Source: Chaetoceros tenuissimus
Lineage: Eukaryota; Bacillariophyta; Thalassiosirophyceae; Chaetocerotales; Chaetocerotaceae
Length of the DNA stretch: 64,000 nt
NCBI GenBank assembly: GCA_021927905.1
Contig: BLLK01000039.1
Location: 62,001-126,000, forward strand
Direction of reading: 5' to 3'
Positions within the stretch are counted from its first letter, which is position 1. Every line of letters starts with the position of its first letter. Below the pieces are notes generated by a model. It worked only from the letters and a program-made list of their open reading frames with translations. It did not search any database and was not told the DNA's origin. A program made the translations under genes and the position numbers. Below, in pieces: positions 10,690 to 23,257 of this stretch.

Positions 10690-12900
10690 ATATGACCCTA
10701 AACGATCATGCGCAAAATGTCCGCTTTTTCAGCAACCTATGTTGCCAAACAAGATGAGTCTGAGCATGCTATCAAAGCTTATGTCAATGCGGAGGATGTC
10801 GTTATGGGAGAACCCATCGACTGGAGTGTCCATACGTGGTTCTCTAGCTGATTGAATAAGTAAGAGCCATTCCTTTTTTGCTTCGGTAGAGAGATCTTGT
10901 ATAGTGTTAGGGTCCAATGGATTCTAGGACCTTAAATTTGTCAATGGTACTAGTATTGTGGAGCAGTCTATTACATTCTGCCCACATTTGGTAAGTCATG
11001 TTCCAAAGTTTGGTAATGACATGCTTTGCCCAAGCCGTACCCATACGTCTTGAGTGAAACTGATTGTTGATTACAGATTATTTCCTTGTGGATAAATCCC
11101 AAAATGGTTGAATACCATCCAATATTGTTCTGTTTAGAAGCTATTTGAAGGAAGTCTATGGATAGATTAACTGGGATGATGCCTCTATCAGGGTTGTCCA
11201 TCCAACTTCAAATTCCAGCAACTAAGAAATTTCTTGACTGGGGTTCTGTTTCAAGGGAAGCCATGAAAATGTCTAGCTCTGTGAGCAATGTTACACAGAA
11301 GCAGTTTGTCTTGGGACAGGACATAAGATGTACAGTTGTCTCTTCAGCCATCTTGCAATGACTGTACACCCTAACCCTAAGATTGGTTCCTGTGGGTAGA
11401 TCATTTGCTATAATTTTGGTAATAAATCAATTTTGCTTGAAGGAGTGTTCCTTATGCGCACACTGTATACTTGTCCATCCTATGTCATGTTGGAGTTGTG
11501 CTGAGGAGACTCCAGACATTTCTGACCAGTAATCACAGACTGTATGTTTGTCCAAAACTGAGGTCATTGCTGGAGTCAAATTAGAAGTGGTATTGAAAGC
11601 ATTGATCTTGATTATAGAGATACTGACCTCTCTGGAAAAATCTGTTGGTGGTGGGGCTGTAAAGAAATGTGTTGTCATTTCTTTGGCATACTCATCTGCA
11701 ATACAGTTCAAATGTTCCAGAAAAGTAAGTGGCCTATGAAGTTCATCAGCATGTCCTTTCACCTTTGTAGGTTGTGGGGAGTAAGGAACCTCTTCCCGCA
11801 GTTCTAACAATGATGAAGTAAGATCCACAGATGTGGTAGAGGACTTCAGGTGGAAGTGTTTGAGATGAAGACACTCAACTGCGCTATCATTGTCACTGGC
11901 TGAAATGAAGGAGTTAGAGCTTCTATGCAGTTATAACTAAGGATCCTAGTTCACCTCTGTAAGAATTGAGATCTTTTTCTAAGCCTGGCATATAGCCACC
12001 ACCTTTAATCCACTGCATGCCATCACTGGAACAGATAATCAAGCCACTCGTACAGATATCCATATGTTCAAAGTAAAAGCCATATCAGCTATGTCTTGTA
12101 GCAGATTATCTATATCATCACTCATCTTGATAAATTTGAACACATATGGTATCAGAGGCAAGTAAATGATATAGCATCCCAACCTCATTGTTTCCCTATT
12201 ACTATCCAGGAGGGTAAATGTGGATGATGTCTAAGTGACATGTGAGAACTCTCCATCATATTCTACTGTCACTCTTTCAATTAGGTTTGGGTCTGGGCAT
12301 TGTGCTGTACTGTGATTTCTGTTGAATCTTGTTCTATTCTGAAGGTGCTGGCTATAAGAGAACCAATTGATATCTTCCTGGTATAAAAGACGGGTATACA
12401 AAACCAATTCACTAGTCGATCCAGTCAGTAGCTGTCTGAAGCTGACATTGGTAAAGAGTATGATACATGTTAATGCCTTGAGAAAATATCATATGCATTG
12501 CTGTAATCCATACTGTATAGTCATTTGATCAAATGTCATGATTCTAATCATTTCTGTCACCTTCAAAGAATGATTGATGCAGAAATAATGGATCTAACTG
12601 ACTTCTGTCTGCAGTTGTAATATCAGTGATAGTGATAAAACCATGTGACTTACGAACTTCATTGATTTTCCTCATCTCTCCTTTTGTCAGAGGAAGAGTG
12701 GATATGACATCCATTATAGCTTTATCTCCTTGCTGTTTACCTTTCAGTTCGAAGTGTTTTGGACTGATTTGGATATTGTTCTTCACTAGGAAGACTACTG
12801 TGTAATATAGCCAAGAATGAGAGGAACACCATTTCAAAGCCTTCTTCAGAGTTGACAAAGTCCAAATCAATCCAAAGAGAACTGCTTCCAAAAAAAACTG
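10690..12900 (-). mobile_element. Decayed LINE-like element: RT tail, RNase H, C-terminal region
   Basis: Minus-strand remnant of a non-LTR retrotransposon. In reading order it has an RT-distal region (12544-12891, with a TLPLTKGEMRKINEVRKSHG-type segment), an RNase H region (about 11430-12300, with SSDGMQWIKGGG and later VKGHADE plus LNCIADEYAKE), and a C-terminal region (10729-11201) with a WNMTYQMWAECN-type segment and LDPNTIQDLSTEAKKEWLLL. The last part recurs in a diverged copy at 58.6-59.0 kb, which confirms that it belongs to the element. The frame is interrupted repeatedly by stops and shifts, so it is inactive. The endonuclease and RT core are absent. It ends close to the inverted-repeat element at 13097. 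Confidence 0.75.
11369..11380 (-). repeat. Interstitial telomere-like tract
   Basis: Exactly two CCCTAA units (TTAGGG on the minus strand), lying inside the decayed LINE between its RNase H and C-terminal parts. Confidence 0.55.
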
Positions 12901-13096
12901 CTAAATATTCAATTGAAGTAAGGAAGCAGTTGGTGATTCTTTCCATGTATGCATGATGAGGCGGAAACTTTAGGAACACTCGATTGTTGGAATACATTCA
13001 TTTCTGAGAAAATCCCACTGTTAGGTTGGTAGATTTTGAGAACCCGAACACTACTTGAGTATCTTTTCAACATGACAACCGAACACTTTACATATA

Positions 13097-13968
13097 CGAG
13101 GTGCAATGCGCTCAAAAAGTGACTTCCGACAGGAAAAACCGCGAAAAGGTGGGAAATCACGTACAAACTGCCTAACTAACACATAAATTCAAAAATACTG
13201 CATACTGACACATACATATTCATATATTCAAATACTTCATATAACTTGTAACTACATGCATTGACTAATTTTGACATAATGAATAGATTGGGGGAAGTTA
13301 GGGATTCGAATGGATGTGATTTGGTGATGAAATAGTGTCGGGCATGGAAACTAGGTTTACGCGGTGAAAGCAAGTGAAAAATACCTCTGGCAGTATATGG
13401 CTCAACGGCTTCCTGAAGGAGTTTTGCTTCCAAATTTGTGCAGAGATGAACTATATAAACATCAAGGAGTACTTGGTAGCTGGTTGTTAGTGCAGAAGAG
13501 GACTTTTACAAGAACTAGTTTTGTATGGGAGCATGTATGGGAGATGTGCATGACGGTGTGGAAATAGTCCATGTTGACGGAATTTGAAGCTTCTAGGGGT
13601 CAAGAAGCATCTATGTTGCAAGTATAGTTGGATGAAAAGCGTGGACATGCTTGGTGTAATCATTTGGAGGGTACATGATGAATTTTCATTTTACGCGGTG
13701 GTTGTTAGTGAAAATGGTGCTTTTTGTCCGTTGTTAATAACTTTTGATTGGGATGACTTTGGAATATACAGCTTGGATGTTTTTGAAAGATCAGAGAATG
13801 TAGATATAGATGCATGTACTTATTATAGTTATTGGTTTATTTTTTCATGAGATAGAGCCCATTCTTTTCAATTTAATTAAATAGTGTTTTGTATGAGTTT
13901 TGTATGTAAATCCCACTTTTTCGCGGTTTTTCGAGTCGGAAGTCACTTTTTGAGCGCATCTCACCTCG
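13097..13968. mobile_element. Short inverted-repeat DNA element (MITE-like), TA target duplication
   Basis: The left end (13097-13154) and right end (13911-13968) are inverted repeats of about 58 bp. They share CGAGGTG, then ATGCGCTCAAAAAGTGACTT and, after two unmatched bases, AAAAACCGCGAAAA. TA dinucleotides flank both sides (13095-13096 and 13969-13970), as expected for a TA duplication of the Tc1/mariner type. The 756-bp interior has only short unconvincing frames, so this is a non-autonomous element of 872 bp. The TA duplication could be chance; the inverted repeat is not. Confidence 0.85.
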
Positions 13969-14139
13969 TACACGTAACAACTATATCTTTTCAGTTTATC
14001 AAGTCCCAATAGCTCTAACCAAGAAAGAAATTCAAGTAAGTGAATATTTGTTTGACTAGTGACAGTTTGGTGTGATTATGCCTTGCATGCTGCTTCGGCC
14101 TCTGCAATAAAGGTACACAAACTGATGACTCGGATAATA

Positions 14140-17100
14140 GAAAGTACTTGTGTTATACAACACAGTACACCTCGGCTCACGGATGGAAAGAACCTCTCTA
14201 TTTAAACCATATGTTTATAGAGAGCCCAACCAATATTTTAGAACTCAGTCTGATCAACTGGAGTTATGGTTGGGAGCTCAGCAGAAGCCTATGGAGCAAG
14301 TAACCGTGTGAGCATTCCTATGGAATGAAATAAAGATATTTTGCTAATAAAATTTTCCAAATTTTCCAAATATATAGAATGGATGATGTTCCAACTTTCA
14401 CTGCATTTGTGCAGAATATTCTAGGCGTAGCTGTTGCTAGAGCTTGCACAGAATTAATTGCTTATATCCCAACATTTAGACAATTGATGACAATCTCAGA
14501 AGAAGACATTGATAGATTCATTTCACAAGTCCATTCTTCTAACTCTGGACGCGCTGCTGCTCAGCGTATTGTGTATGGACCTGCTTTGGCTTCTAATCTT
14601 AAGGCATTGTCTTTCACCCTTAAAGATAGAGCAAGTTGTAATGCTCTCTATGATGCTGCAGGTCTTGCTGCCTTGGATCAAGCCCAGTTAGCTCTCATGC
14701 AGACTTATCGTGACCAAGCACTACAAGATAGAGATAATGATGATGCTGCAACTCTACCAGATATTGATGTGCCAAAATTTACTACAGACAATTATGATGA
14801 TTTTATGGCAAAATTCCTAACTGTCGTTTCACGTACAAAAGGTGTACATGGTGTGTCTATCAACTACATTATTCGTCAAGTTGATGGAAACTTCAATGAT
14901 ATCCATGCAACTCGAAAAGTTTAAGTTGAGAGCATGTTTATCAAGAAGAGGTCCGAAATTCCAAAAAGATTCCAAGACCCTCTTTGGACTATACCTCCAA
15001 TATATTGGAACGACAGGACATGGCGCAAACCTTGTGAAACAGTTCCAACCTCGTAACCAAGGCTTTCAGCTGCACTTTGCTTTTGTCAACCATTTTGCAA
15101 ATGATACATATCTTCAAAATAAGGCAGCTCAAGCAGCAATAGATTTGACTAAATTGAATTACTCTGGAGATAAACCTCACTTCAAAATGGAAGACTACTA
15201 TAATCGTATGACACAGTGTTTCAATGATCTAGCAAATGGAGGTGCCCAGTATGCTATGAATGATCACCAGAAGATCCAAGCTTTCTCTCAAGGATTGAAG
15301 AATGCTACTGCGGTTAGATACCATGTGGATGCAAAGCAGGCATGGGATGACATTCAAGGACCAAAAGATTTCGACACTTACTACAATTTGTTCTCGTCTA
15401 AACTTCAGCAATATCGTACTTTGATGGGAGATGGTACACATACTGATAGTAGACGAATCAATAATGTTGATACAGGAGGCAGAGGCAGAGGACGTGGTGG
15501 ACGATTTGGAAGAGGAGGTGGTAGAGGTTGTTGTCGTGGCCGTGGTAGAGGTAGAGGCTCTTACCACAATAACAATCTTTACCACAATCCTCCAGGTCTG
15601 CCTAACTTTACTGCTGAAGCAAGGAATTACCCACAGGACATGTTTAATAAGATGTCTAAAATGCAGAAAGCGGCGGTCCAGCAAGCGAAATTGGATAATG
15701 GATGGAAAGACGGCCGTACACCACCTGATGGCTTCACAGTGAATGGTGACGGATACGCTATCCCTTCTCGGCAAATTGTTGCTGCAATTCAGACTCAGTT
15801 GAACATTAGACAGTTCCAGCAGGTACAGACCCCTGGTGCTGGTACACCACTTCCACCACCACCACCGCCTCCGCCAGCTGCTCCTGCACCGGCTCCTCCT
15901 ATTCCTGGAACCATCACTACCAATAATGCAGGTCAAGCTTTTGGCTCGTCTGCATCAAGGGGGGGAAATGGTGATGCTTCTAGTGTTATTTCCACTGTCA
16001 ATGGCCGATCGTATCAAGGTCATGTGTATGATGCGAATGGTAATAGAATCTCCTGACTGTTATGCCAGTTGTTATTGATGGCTGGCCTATTTCTCTTGTC
16101 CCGTAGACTGTTTCGGGAACTATTGCTTTGTTCCACTTGTACTCCAACTTATGCCATTCGAGCATTCATTACAACTACTATCTCTGCAACTAGATCATCC
16201 TTCGATATTGAATCCTTTGTGCATCCTACTTTGACTGCAAATGAACATCAGCGTGGTACGAGACTTGGTATTGACTCATGGGCAGATACGAATTGTGCTG
16301 GAAAACATGCCTTTGTTGAAGAATTTGTTGTCGACAAGTTTGTTACTGCTGGTGGATTCAGTGCTTCACTTGGAACTATTCCAGATTTACCCATTGCAAA
16401 TGTACTCTATGCTTATGATACTGATGATGGCAAGACATACATCATCGAATGCAATAACTCAATATACCTTGGTGATAGGATGGATGACTCTTTGATGAAT
16501 CCGATACAGGCGGAAGAGTCTGATGTGAGGGTTGATACGAGACCTAAGCGATATTACTCGGATCCGCATGCACAAACCATAACTTTTCCCTGTGGTACTG
16601 TGATTCCTGTAGAATATGATGGGGCATTGCTGTTCATTTCTATTCGTAGACCTACTGCTGATGAAATCCATGTCTGTCCAAGACTTATCATGTCAGCTAA
16701 GTTCCCTTGGGATCCTAGTATTCCTGGTGGTAACTTTTCTCAGCCAAGATCTGTGTTCTCTACTTCATCAAGTATCCTTGATTCAGTGCAAGATGATCCA
16801 GTTGGATCCTCTCTCATGTCACTGCATTTGCTATCTGCTGTGCAATCTACTGCTGTACTTCATCCACATGAGGATACCTTTAAATCACTACAAGCTATGA
16901 ATTTGTATAAGAGTAAAGAAAGTATCAGTCCTGAGGAGTTGGCACGATTGCTCAAGATCGGGTTGAAAACCGCCCAAAGGACTTTGCAGGCAACTACTTC
17001 GAAATTCATCAGAACTACTGGTGCTCTCTCTCGGCGTTTCAAGACTGAAAAGGCTCAGCTACGATATAAACAATTGTCTAGAATCTTCGGCAAGTTTTAT

Positions 17101-19615
17101 TGCGACTATCTCAAAGTCAATGCTACTTCGATTCATGGACTCGGTTTCTATAAGTTTCTTCCATGTGAGAATGAGACTTCTGAAACTACTGGTAGGACCC
17201 TTAGGTACTTTTTGCATGTCATAGGTCTGCCGTATAGCTTGCACTCTGATAACCATGGTAACTTTAAAGATGGACTCTTCAAGAGATTGATGAGGAAATT
17301 CGGAATTTACCAGACCTTCACTGAGCCACACTCGCCATAGCAGAATAGGGCTGAGCCAGCTATTGGAGAGGTCAAGAAATATGCTAGAAAGATTATGATG
17401 AGTACTGATACACCTATCCGCCTTTGGTGCTTTTGTTATGAGTATACTGCTGACCTTTTATCACTTCTGGCAACTGGACGGTTCGATCTCCAGGGGAGAA
17501 CGCCGTACGAAATGATTATGCACTATACTCCGGATATCTCAGAATATGTTTCATTTGGTTGGTTTCAGTGGTGTTACTACTTCGATGAGGACTCTAAGAG
17601 CAAGAAGATCTGTCGTTGGTTGGGTCCTGCTCATGAAGTAGGACAGTCTTTCTGTCACTGGGTACTTCTAAGCAATGGAAGTTTTATAGCTCGATCATCT
17701 GTCATTCCTAAACCGGATTATGAGCTAGAGTCTGATGAATTGAAGCGTCGTACCAAGATCTTCATGGACTGTATACATGAGAAAATTGGAAATACCAAGG
17801 TACCAATCTATAATAATATCTACCCTCAGCGTGTTTACTATGATGCTTTTGATGACCCTGTTGAGGATGATGAGAGTCAACTACCGTATGGCGAAGAACA
17901 GCATGAAGATGTTATTGATAGGTATCTGGAGGCACTTGACAATTACATTAATTCTGAAGTAATCATGCCTGACAAGGACGGTACTGCTGTACTTACTAAG
18001 GTGAAAGGTCGTAAGCGTGATGCCGCAGGTAATCCTGTAGGAGAGGCGAATGAAAATCCTATTCTTGATACCAGAGTGTATGAATTAGAATTCCCAGATG
18101 GTAGGATTGAGGAATATGCAGTTAATATGATTGCAGAGAACTTATTCGAGCAGGCTGATGAGGATGGCTGGGATTCTGGTATCATTGAAGAATTCTTAGA
18201 TATACGCAAGGATGCTTCTATAGCTGTACCCAAAGAACAAGGCACGTATTTTAATAGTGCTCGTGGTGAGAGGAACGTTGTAACCACCAAAGGGTGGGAA
18301 GTCCAAGTTAAATGGAGAGACAAGTCTACAAGTTGGATCTCACTCAAAGCTGCAAAGGAGGGCGATCCACTAGGTCTAGCTGAGTTGGCTGTAGCATTGA
18401 AAGTACAAGATGAGCCTGCTTTTAAGTGGTGGATCAACCATGCCTTGAGACAACGAGCCCGACTGATCTCAAGATTGAAATCAAATGTCATTAGAAAAGG
18501 CAAGACTAAGTTTGGGATACAGGTTCCTGGCTCATGGGAGGAAGCTATCAAGATTGATGAAGCAAATAATTACACGCTTTGGCATGACGCCATCAAGAAG
18601 GAAATGGTCAACGCTAAATGTGCTTTTAAGTTACTGGCTCGTGGAGATAAGCCTTCACCTGGATATAACGAGATCTTATGTCATTTGGTATTTGATGTCA
18701 AGCTGGATATGACCCGAAAAGCAAGATATGTTGCTGGAGGACACTTGACTAATGTTCCCGCAAATATGACATATTCTAGTGTTGTTTCAAGAGATACCGT
18801 TCGAATCGGATTCATCTTGATATACTAGCTGGTGACATCCAGAATGCTTTTCTTTCTGCTCCTACTGAAGAGAAAATATTCTTCTATGCAGGAGATGAAT
18901 GGGGTGCTGATAAGGACCGCGTAGTTGTTGTAGTCCGTGCCCTATATGGTCTCAAATCTAGTGCTCTACAATTTCGTAACCATCTTGCTGCAAAGCTTGG
19001 TAACAAGCTTGGTCTCAAGTCCTGTCTTGCTGATCCTGATCTATGGTACAAACCATGTATCGATTCTGATGGAAGTGAGTACTACTCATACATTCTCGTA
19101 TATGTTGATGATCTGTTGATTATTAATAAGAATCCGAAGCGATTTATGGAACGGATCCAAGGTGACATTACTGTCAAGAAGGAGAGCATTGGGCCTCCTG
19201 ACAGATACCTAGGAGCTGACGTCAGAAAGGTTGAGGATGATGGTGCCAAGTCATTTTGGACTGTGAGTTCTAATTCTTATCTTGACAAGGCCATTAAGAA
19301 TCTTAAGGCTAAGCTCAAGGAGAGTGGTTTGGAATACAACAAGAAACTCTCTGATCCAGAATACAGACCAAAACAACCATTTACTACTGCATCTTATCGA
19401 CCTGAACTTGATACTTCTGAAGAATGTACTGATGACCAAGTTACTCTATTCCAGAATCTAATTGGGATATAGGATAGATATCGGATATGAGGTATCATTT
19501 TTGTCTAGATATTTAGTTACACCAAGGACTGGTCATCTCTTACAAGCAATTCTTGTATTCAAATTCCTCGATATTCACAAGGATAACGAACTGGTTTTGT
19601 GATTGTAATTTGGAA
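14140..19615 (+). mobile_element. Ty1/copia retrotransposon fossil, CoDi-like
   Basis: Plus-strand fossil resembling the copia elements of diatoms. Parts in order are a leader with a TATTTAAA box that may belong to a 5' LTR (from about 14150), a gag-like region (14379-16056) ending in a Gly/Arg-rich stretch near 15470-15560 and a proline run near 15850, a protease/integrase region (16070-17760), a linker typical of this group (17760-18500), a reverse transcriptase with YVDDLL near 19100, and the start of the RNase H connection up to about 19615. The 3' end, including most of RNase H and the 3' LTR, is absent, and LINE sequence follows directly. It is broken, with roughly five interruptions plus the truncation. 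Long frames remain readable, suggesting a moderately young age, but without two LTRs it cannot be dated. Confidence 0.85.
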
Positions 19616-19639
19616 GGTGTGTCACATTACCTCCTGAGT

Positions 19640-20758
19640 ATGGGATCCTGCTTGAACTAAGCTAGTCCAGTCATTCACTTTTTGCTGAAGAATCTCTATT
19701 TGTGTAGTTCAGTCTCTATTCATAGCAATCCACACTCCTAGCATCTCAAAGTGCATCTATTACAACCCTTATCTAGAACTGATAGCTCTGCATCTCTAAT
19801 ATCCAGGTCAAAGGCTTTCCATTTTCCTTTATCTTTACGGTAATCGATAATATAAAAATAGGATTTACTGCAGTCACAGCCATCAGTTCTCTCCATTCAT
19901 CAAGTAGAAGTTGGGTCTTCTCTAATAAACCATCTGCATCTTCACCTGATTGGATCAAGTCGGCATCATCAACAAAAGCAAAGCCTACCAGTTCAAACAG
20001 TTTTTTGGATAAAGTTATCACAGAATCCCTTTTCACGTAGAATACTAAAGATGACAGAGCTAAGTATTGCCCAAATAACAGATCCTGCAGCATTTCCTTG
20101 AAGAACACCTTGTGGAGCATTCTCCCATTGGGCATAGGAGTCTCCTCCATGGGTTGCATCTGAATCACTGTATCGTTTTCTAACTTTATGCATCATTCTC
20201 TAAATGCTGTCAAACATAGCAAAGATAATCCTCTTTTTGAGTCCTAACCGGATTAAAGCTAAGGCTGCTGCTGCATGAACGATTCTGTCATAACAACCTG
20301 CAAGATCTGACATAGCTAATGAGAAATACTTTCTTTCATATTGTCAAGCATCTACTGTGAGCCTTCCATTCAGCACATGATCTTTGCATTCTCTGCCTGG
20401 ACAACTATACTGCTCTTGAGCTACTGTATTAGTCTGCAATGCCACTTTGATAGCCTTTCACTGCAAAGATTTGTTCTGTTGGTTCATTTCAGTGTCAAGG
20501 AGGCCCAGTGTTTGTTGTTTGGACAAGTCTAAATTCATGTCAACATGTTTCTTGAGGCACGAGCAACATCCCTTTGTTCTTCTCGTTTCAAACGCATTCT
20601 GACATAGTTCCTCTGGATGCAAGAGCATCGGCAATACTCAACCTATGAAAGATGTCTAGAGCTTTGGCATTCTTTTTAACCTTTTAATTTAGCTTTCCTT
20701 TAATTTGTTGGAGAGAAAGCATTTCATAGAGTATGCACAGTCTTGTTTGTATGTTAAT
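19640..20758 (-). mobile_element. LINE-like element, RT part, second fragment of a split copy
   Basis: Minus-strand reverse transcriptase of the same broad family as the LINE at 10.7-12.9 kb. Recognisable segments are the pre-catalytic SDLAGCYDRI, then PQGVLQGNAAGSVIWAILSS and GFAFVDDADLI, where VDD is the RT active-site motif, followed by KTQLLLDEWRELMAVT. A C-terminal RT segment runs down to about 19640, where copia sequence begins. Stops and frame changes interrupt it several times. It is probably the 3' half of the element whose endonuclease lies at 25.6-26.5 kb, the two halves being separated by the inverted-repeat elements at 20.76-25.64 kb. Confidence 0.8.
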
Positions 20759-20760
20759 AA

Positions 20761-21563
20761 GGGATCTGTGAAGTTAAACATGCACGACATATTTATAAAA
20801 TTAAAACTACTATCAACGGATGTATTCTTTCCACTGCATATCTCAAACATGTGATATTCAATTGATAGCCACAACTTGGAACTTCCCTCAAGAGGTCCAT
20901 TCCGTATTAGTTGGGGGTGGGCCGAAGGTCCACCTCACTCCTCTAGCAAATCTTGGAGATTGCTAAGACGCCTAAAACAATGTGAAAGTCGTAGTAACCT
21001 TACTAAACTTCAAATCTGACTTGCTTGGTCATTGCTTTCCTCGCAAGTCAGTTCTCCATCTAATATGCGAAGCTTCAGTATACCTTCTGGATTTCACATC
21101 AGAAGACTGGTCTTCGCGCTTAGGTTCTATTTTCTCGACTAGGTTGTCAAACCTAACGCAAGAGTGCTTACTGACTTGTGCACCCTAGCGTCACAAAGTA
21201 ATAGCTCTTGCAACCAGGGAGTGGTGGGTGGGTCAATAAAAATTCTTAAACAAGAGTATCGGTATGGCCAAAATGTTCTTTCAAAGGAAAGAACCCGATT
21301 TGAACCTCGAAATAGAAAATTTATGAGATCGTAATCCTTCTCATTTCAAATCCTCTGACTCCATTCTCTTTTTACCCGTGACTGAAAATCAAATAAATTT
21401 TACAAAAGTGTTTGTCTCTCAGGCTTTACGAGCTCTCCAATAGAATGCGAGTCCTCTTCGCTTAAATACACTAGATCCTCTTGTTAATAATTCTAATCCT
21501 ACAAATACGTCGTGCATGTTTAACTGTCGTCGAGTCCCAGGTTAACTCAATGAGTAAGGTTAG
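20761..21563. mobile_element. Internally deleted inverted-repeat element (about 0.8 kb)
   Basis: The left part (20761 to about 21219) is nearly identical to 21564-22017, and the right part (21234-21563) is nearly identical to 25311-25639. It therefore carries both ends of the larger element next door and lacks its middle. Inverted sequences AGTTAAACATGCACGAC (20772) and its complement (21509-21525) mark the two ends. The larger copy follows directly, head to tail. No coding content is seen; a conserved 68-codon frame inside the left repeat also occurs in the second copy but looks incidental. Confidence 0.8.
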
Positions 21564-22020
21564 GGATCTGTGAAGTTAAACATGCACGACATATTTATAA
21601 AATTAAAACTACTATCAACGGATGTATTCTTTCCACTGCATATCTCAAACATGTGATATTCAATTGATAGCCACAACTTGGAACTTCCCTCAAGAGGTCC
21701 ATTCCGTATTAGTTGGGGGTGGGCCGAAGGTCCACCTCACTCCTCTAGCAAATCTTGGAGATTGCTAAGACGCCTAAAACAATGTGAAAGTCGTAGTAAC
21801 CTTACTAAACTTCAAATCTGACTTGCTTGGTCATTGCTTTCCTCGCAAGTCAGTTCTCCATCTAATATGCGAAGCTTCAGTATACCTTCTGGATTTCACA
21901 TCAGAAGACTGGTCTTCGCGCTTAGGTTCTATTTTCTCGACTAGGTTGTCAAACCTAACGCAAGAGTGCTTACCGACTTGTGCACCCTAGCGTCACAAAG
22001 TAATAGCTCTTGCAACCCCC

Positions 22021-23203
22021 CCATTCAAAATGAGCTAAAGGGACACTATCTTTCACTTGAATGAATCTCCTCAATATCTTGAGCTATCTAAGAGTCCCTT
22101 CCATACGTCTTTCCAGGATCCTTACAGACTACTGTAGAGAATATAATATGCGCTTCAAATACTTTCTAATGCTTTGAGCAATTTTCCCTTATCCCCATGT
22201 CTGGGATACTTTCTTTAGCGATTTTCATACTTCCACCTTTGATTGAGTAGTTTGATGGTAAAGTCGTGCTTGTATTTCTTTGATTGCTAAGCTTACAGCT
22301 CCTCTCCTAATCAACTTCCCATTCAACTCACTTCAATAGTAAAATCTTGGAGTTTGTGCAGTTGTCTAGAACGATATGAAAGTCGTAGTAACCTTACTAA
22401 ACTTCAAATCTGATTTCCTCAGTCTTTGATTTCTTTTGGAAACAGCTCTCAGTCTAATATGCGAAACTTCAGTATACCTTCTGGATTTCACATCAGAAGA
22501 CTGGTCTTCGCGCTTAGGTTCTATTTTCTCGACTAGGTTGTCAAACCTAACGCAAGAGTGCTTACCGACTTGTGCACCCTAGCGTCACAAAGTAATAGCT
22601 CTTGCAACCCCCCCATTCAAAATGAGCTAAAGGGACACTATCTTTCACTTGAATGAATCTCCTCAATATCTCGAGCTATCTAAGAGTCCCTTCCATATGT
22701 CTTTCCAGGATCCTTACAGACTACTGTAGAGAATATAATATGCGCTTCAAATACTTTCTAATGCTTTGAGCAATTTTCCCTTATCCCCATGTCTGGGATA
22801 CTTTCTTTAGCGATTTTCATACTTCCACCTTTGATTGAGTAGTTTGATGGTAAAGTCGTGCTTGTATTTCTTTGATTGCTAAGCTTACAGCTCCTCTCCT
22901 AATCAACTTCCCATTCAACTCACTTCAATAGTAAAATCTTGGAGTTTGTGCAGTTGTCTAGAACGATATGAAAGTCGTAGTAACCTTACTAAACTTCAAA
23001 TCTGATTTCCTCAGTCTTTGATTTCTTTTGGAAACAGCTCTCAGTCTAATATGCGAAACTTCAGTATACTTTCTGGATTTCACATCAGAAGACTGGTCTT
23101 CGCGCTTAGGTTCTATTTTCTCGACTAGGTTGTCAAACCAAACGCAAGAGTGCTTACCGACTTGTGCACCCTAGCGTCATAAAGTAATAGCACTTGCTAC
23201 CCC
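22021..23203. repeat. Two tandem 592-bp units
   Basis: Unit 1 is 22021-22612 and unit 2 is 22613-23203, each beginning CCATTCAAAATGAGC and ending in a run of C after AATAGCTCTTGC or its variant. The second half of each unit is related to the left end of the element (the segment from AAAGTCGTAGTAACC to CTTGCAACC), giving a ladder of four related copies from 20982 to 23200. The two units differ at only a few bases. Confidence 0.9.
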
Positions 23204-23257
23204 CCTCAAAATTATTCTTGAAATAAAGTTGGGTTGTTCCTATTCTGTATCCGATGT

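Larger units (their letters stand above)
9120..10690. other. Noncoding flank of the Helitron gene
   Basis: About 1.6 kb upstream of the Rep start codon has no convincing ORF. It contains a 110-bp direct repeat, five TACGTA sites between 9660 and 10218, and a long imperfect hairpin at 10537-10580 centred on AGAGAAAATCGATTTTCTCT. The Helitron 5' terminus could not be placed from sequence alone. Confidence 0.6.

Noticed and set aside
12147-12158. Match to the copia primer-binding site (TGGTATCAGAGG)
   Set aside because: It lies inside LINE RNase H-region sequence that reads on the opposite strand through this point. No LTR end precedes it and no gag follows.
15229-15936. 235-codon minus-strand ORF
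   Set aside because: It is the complement of the Gly/Arg-rich gag region of the copia fossil; its Ser/Thr/Arg-rich composition is a shadow.
17943-18551. 202-codon minus-strand ORF
   Set aside because: Shadow of copia pol on the opposite strand; no domain.
20982-21990. Duplicated 68-codon ORF at 20982-21188 and 21784-21990
   Set aside because: It is conserved only because the whole DNA repeat is duplicated. The later, more diverged copies of the repeat do not keep the frame, so coding is unlikely.
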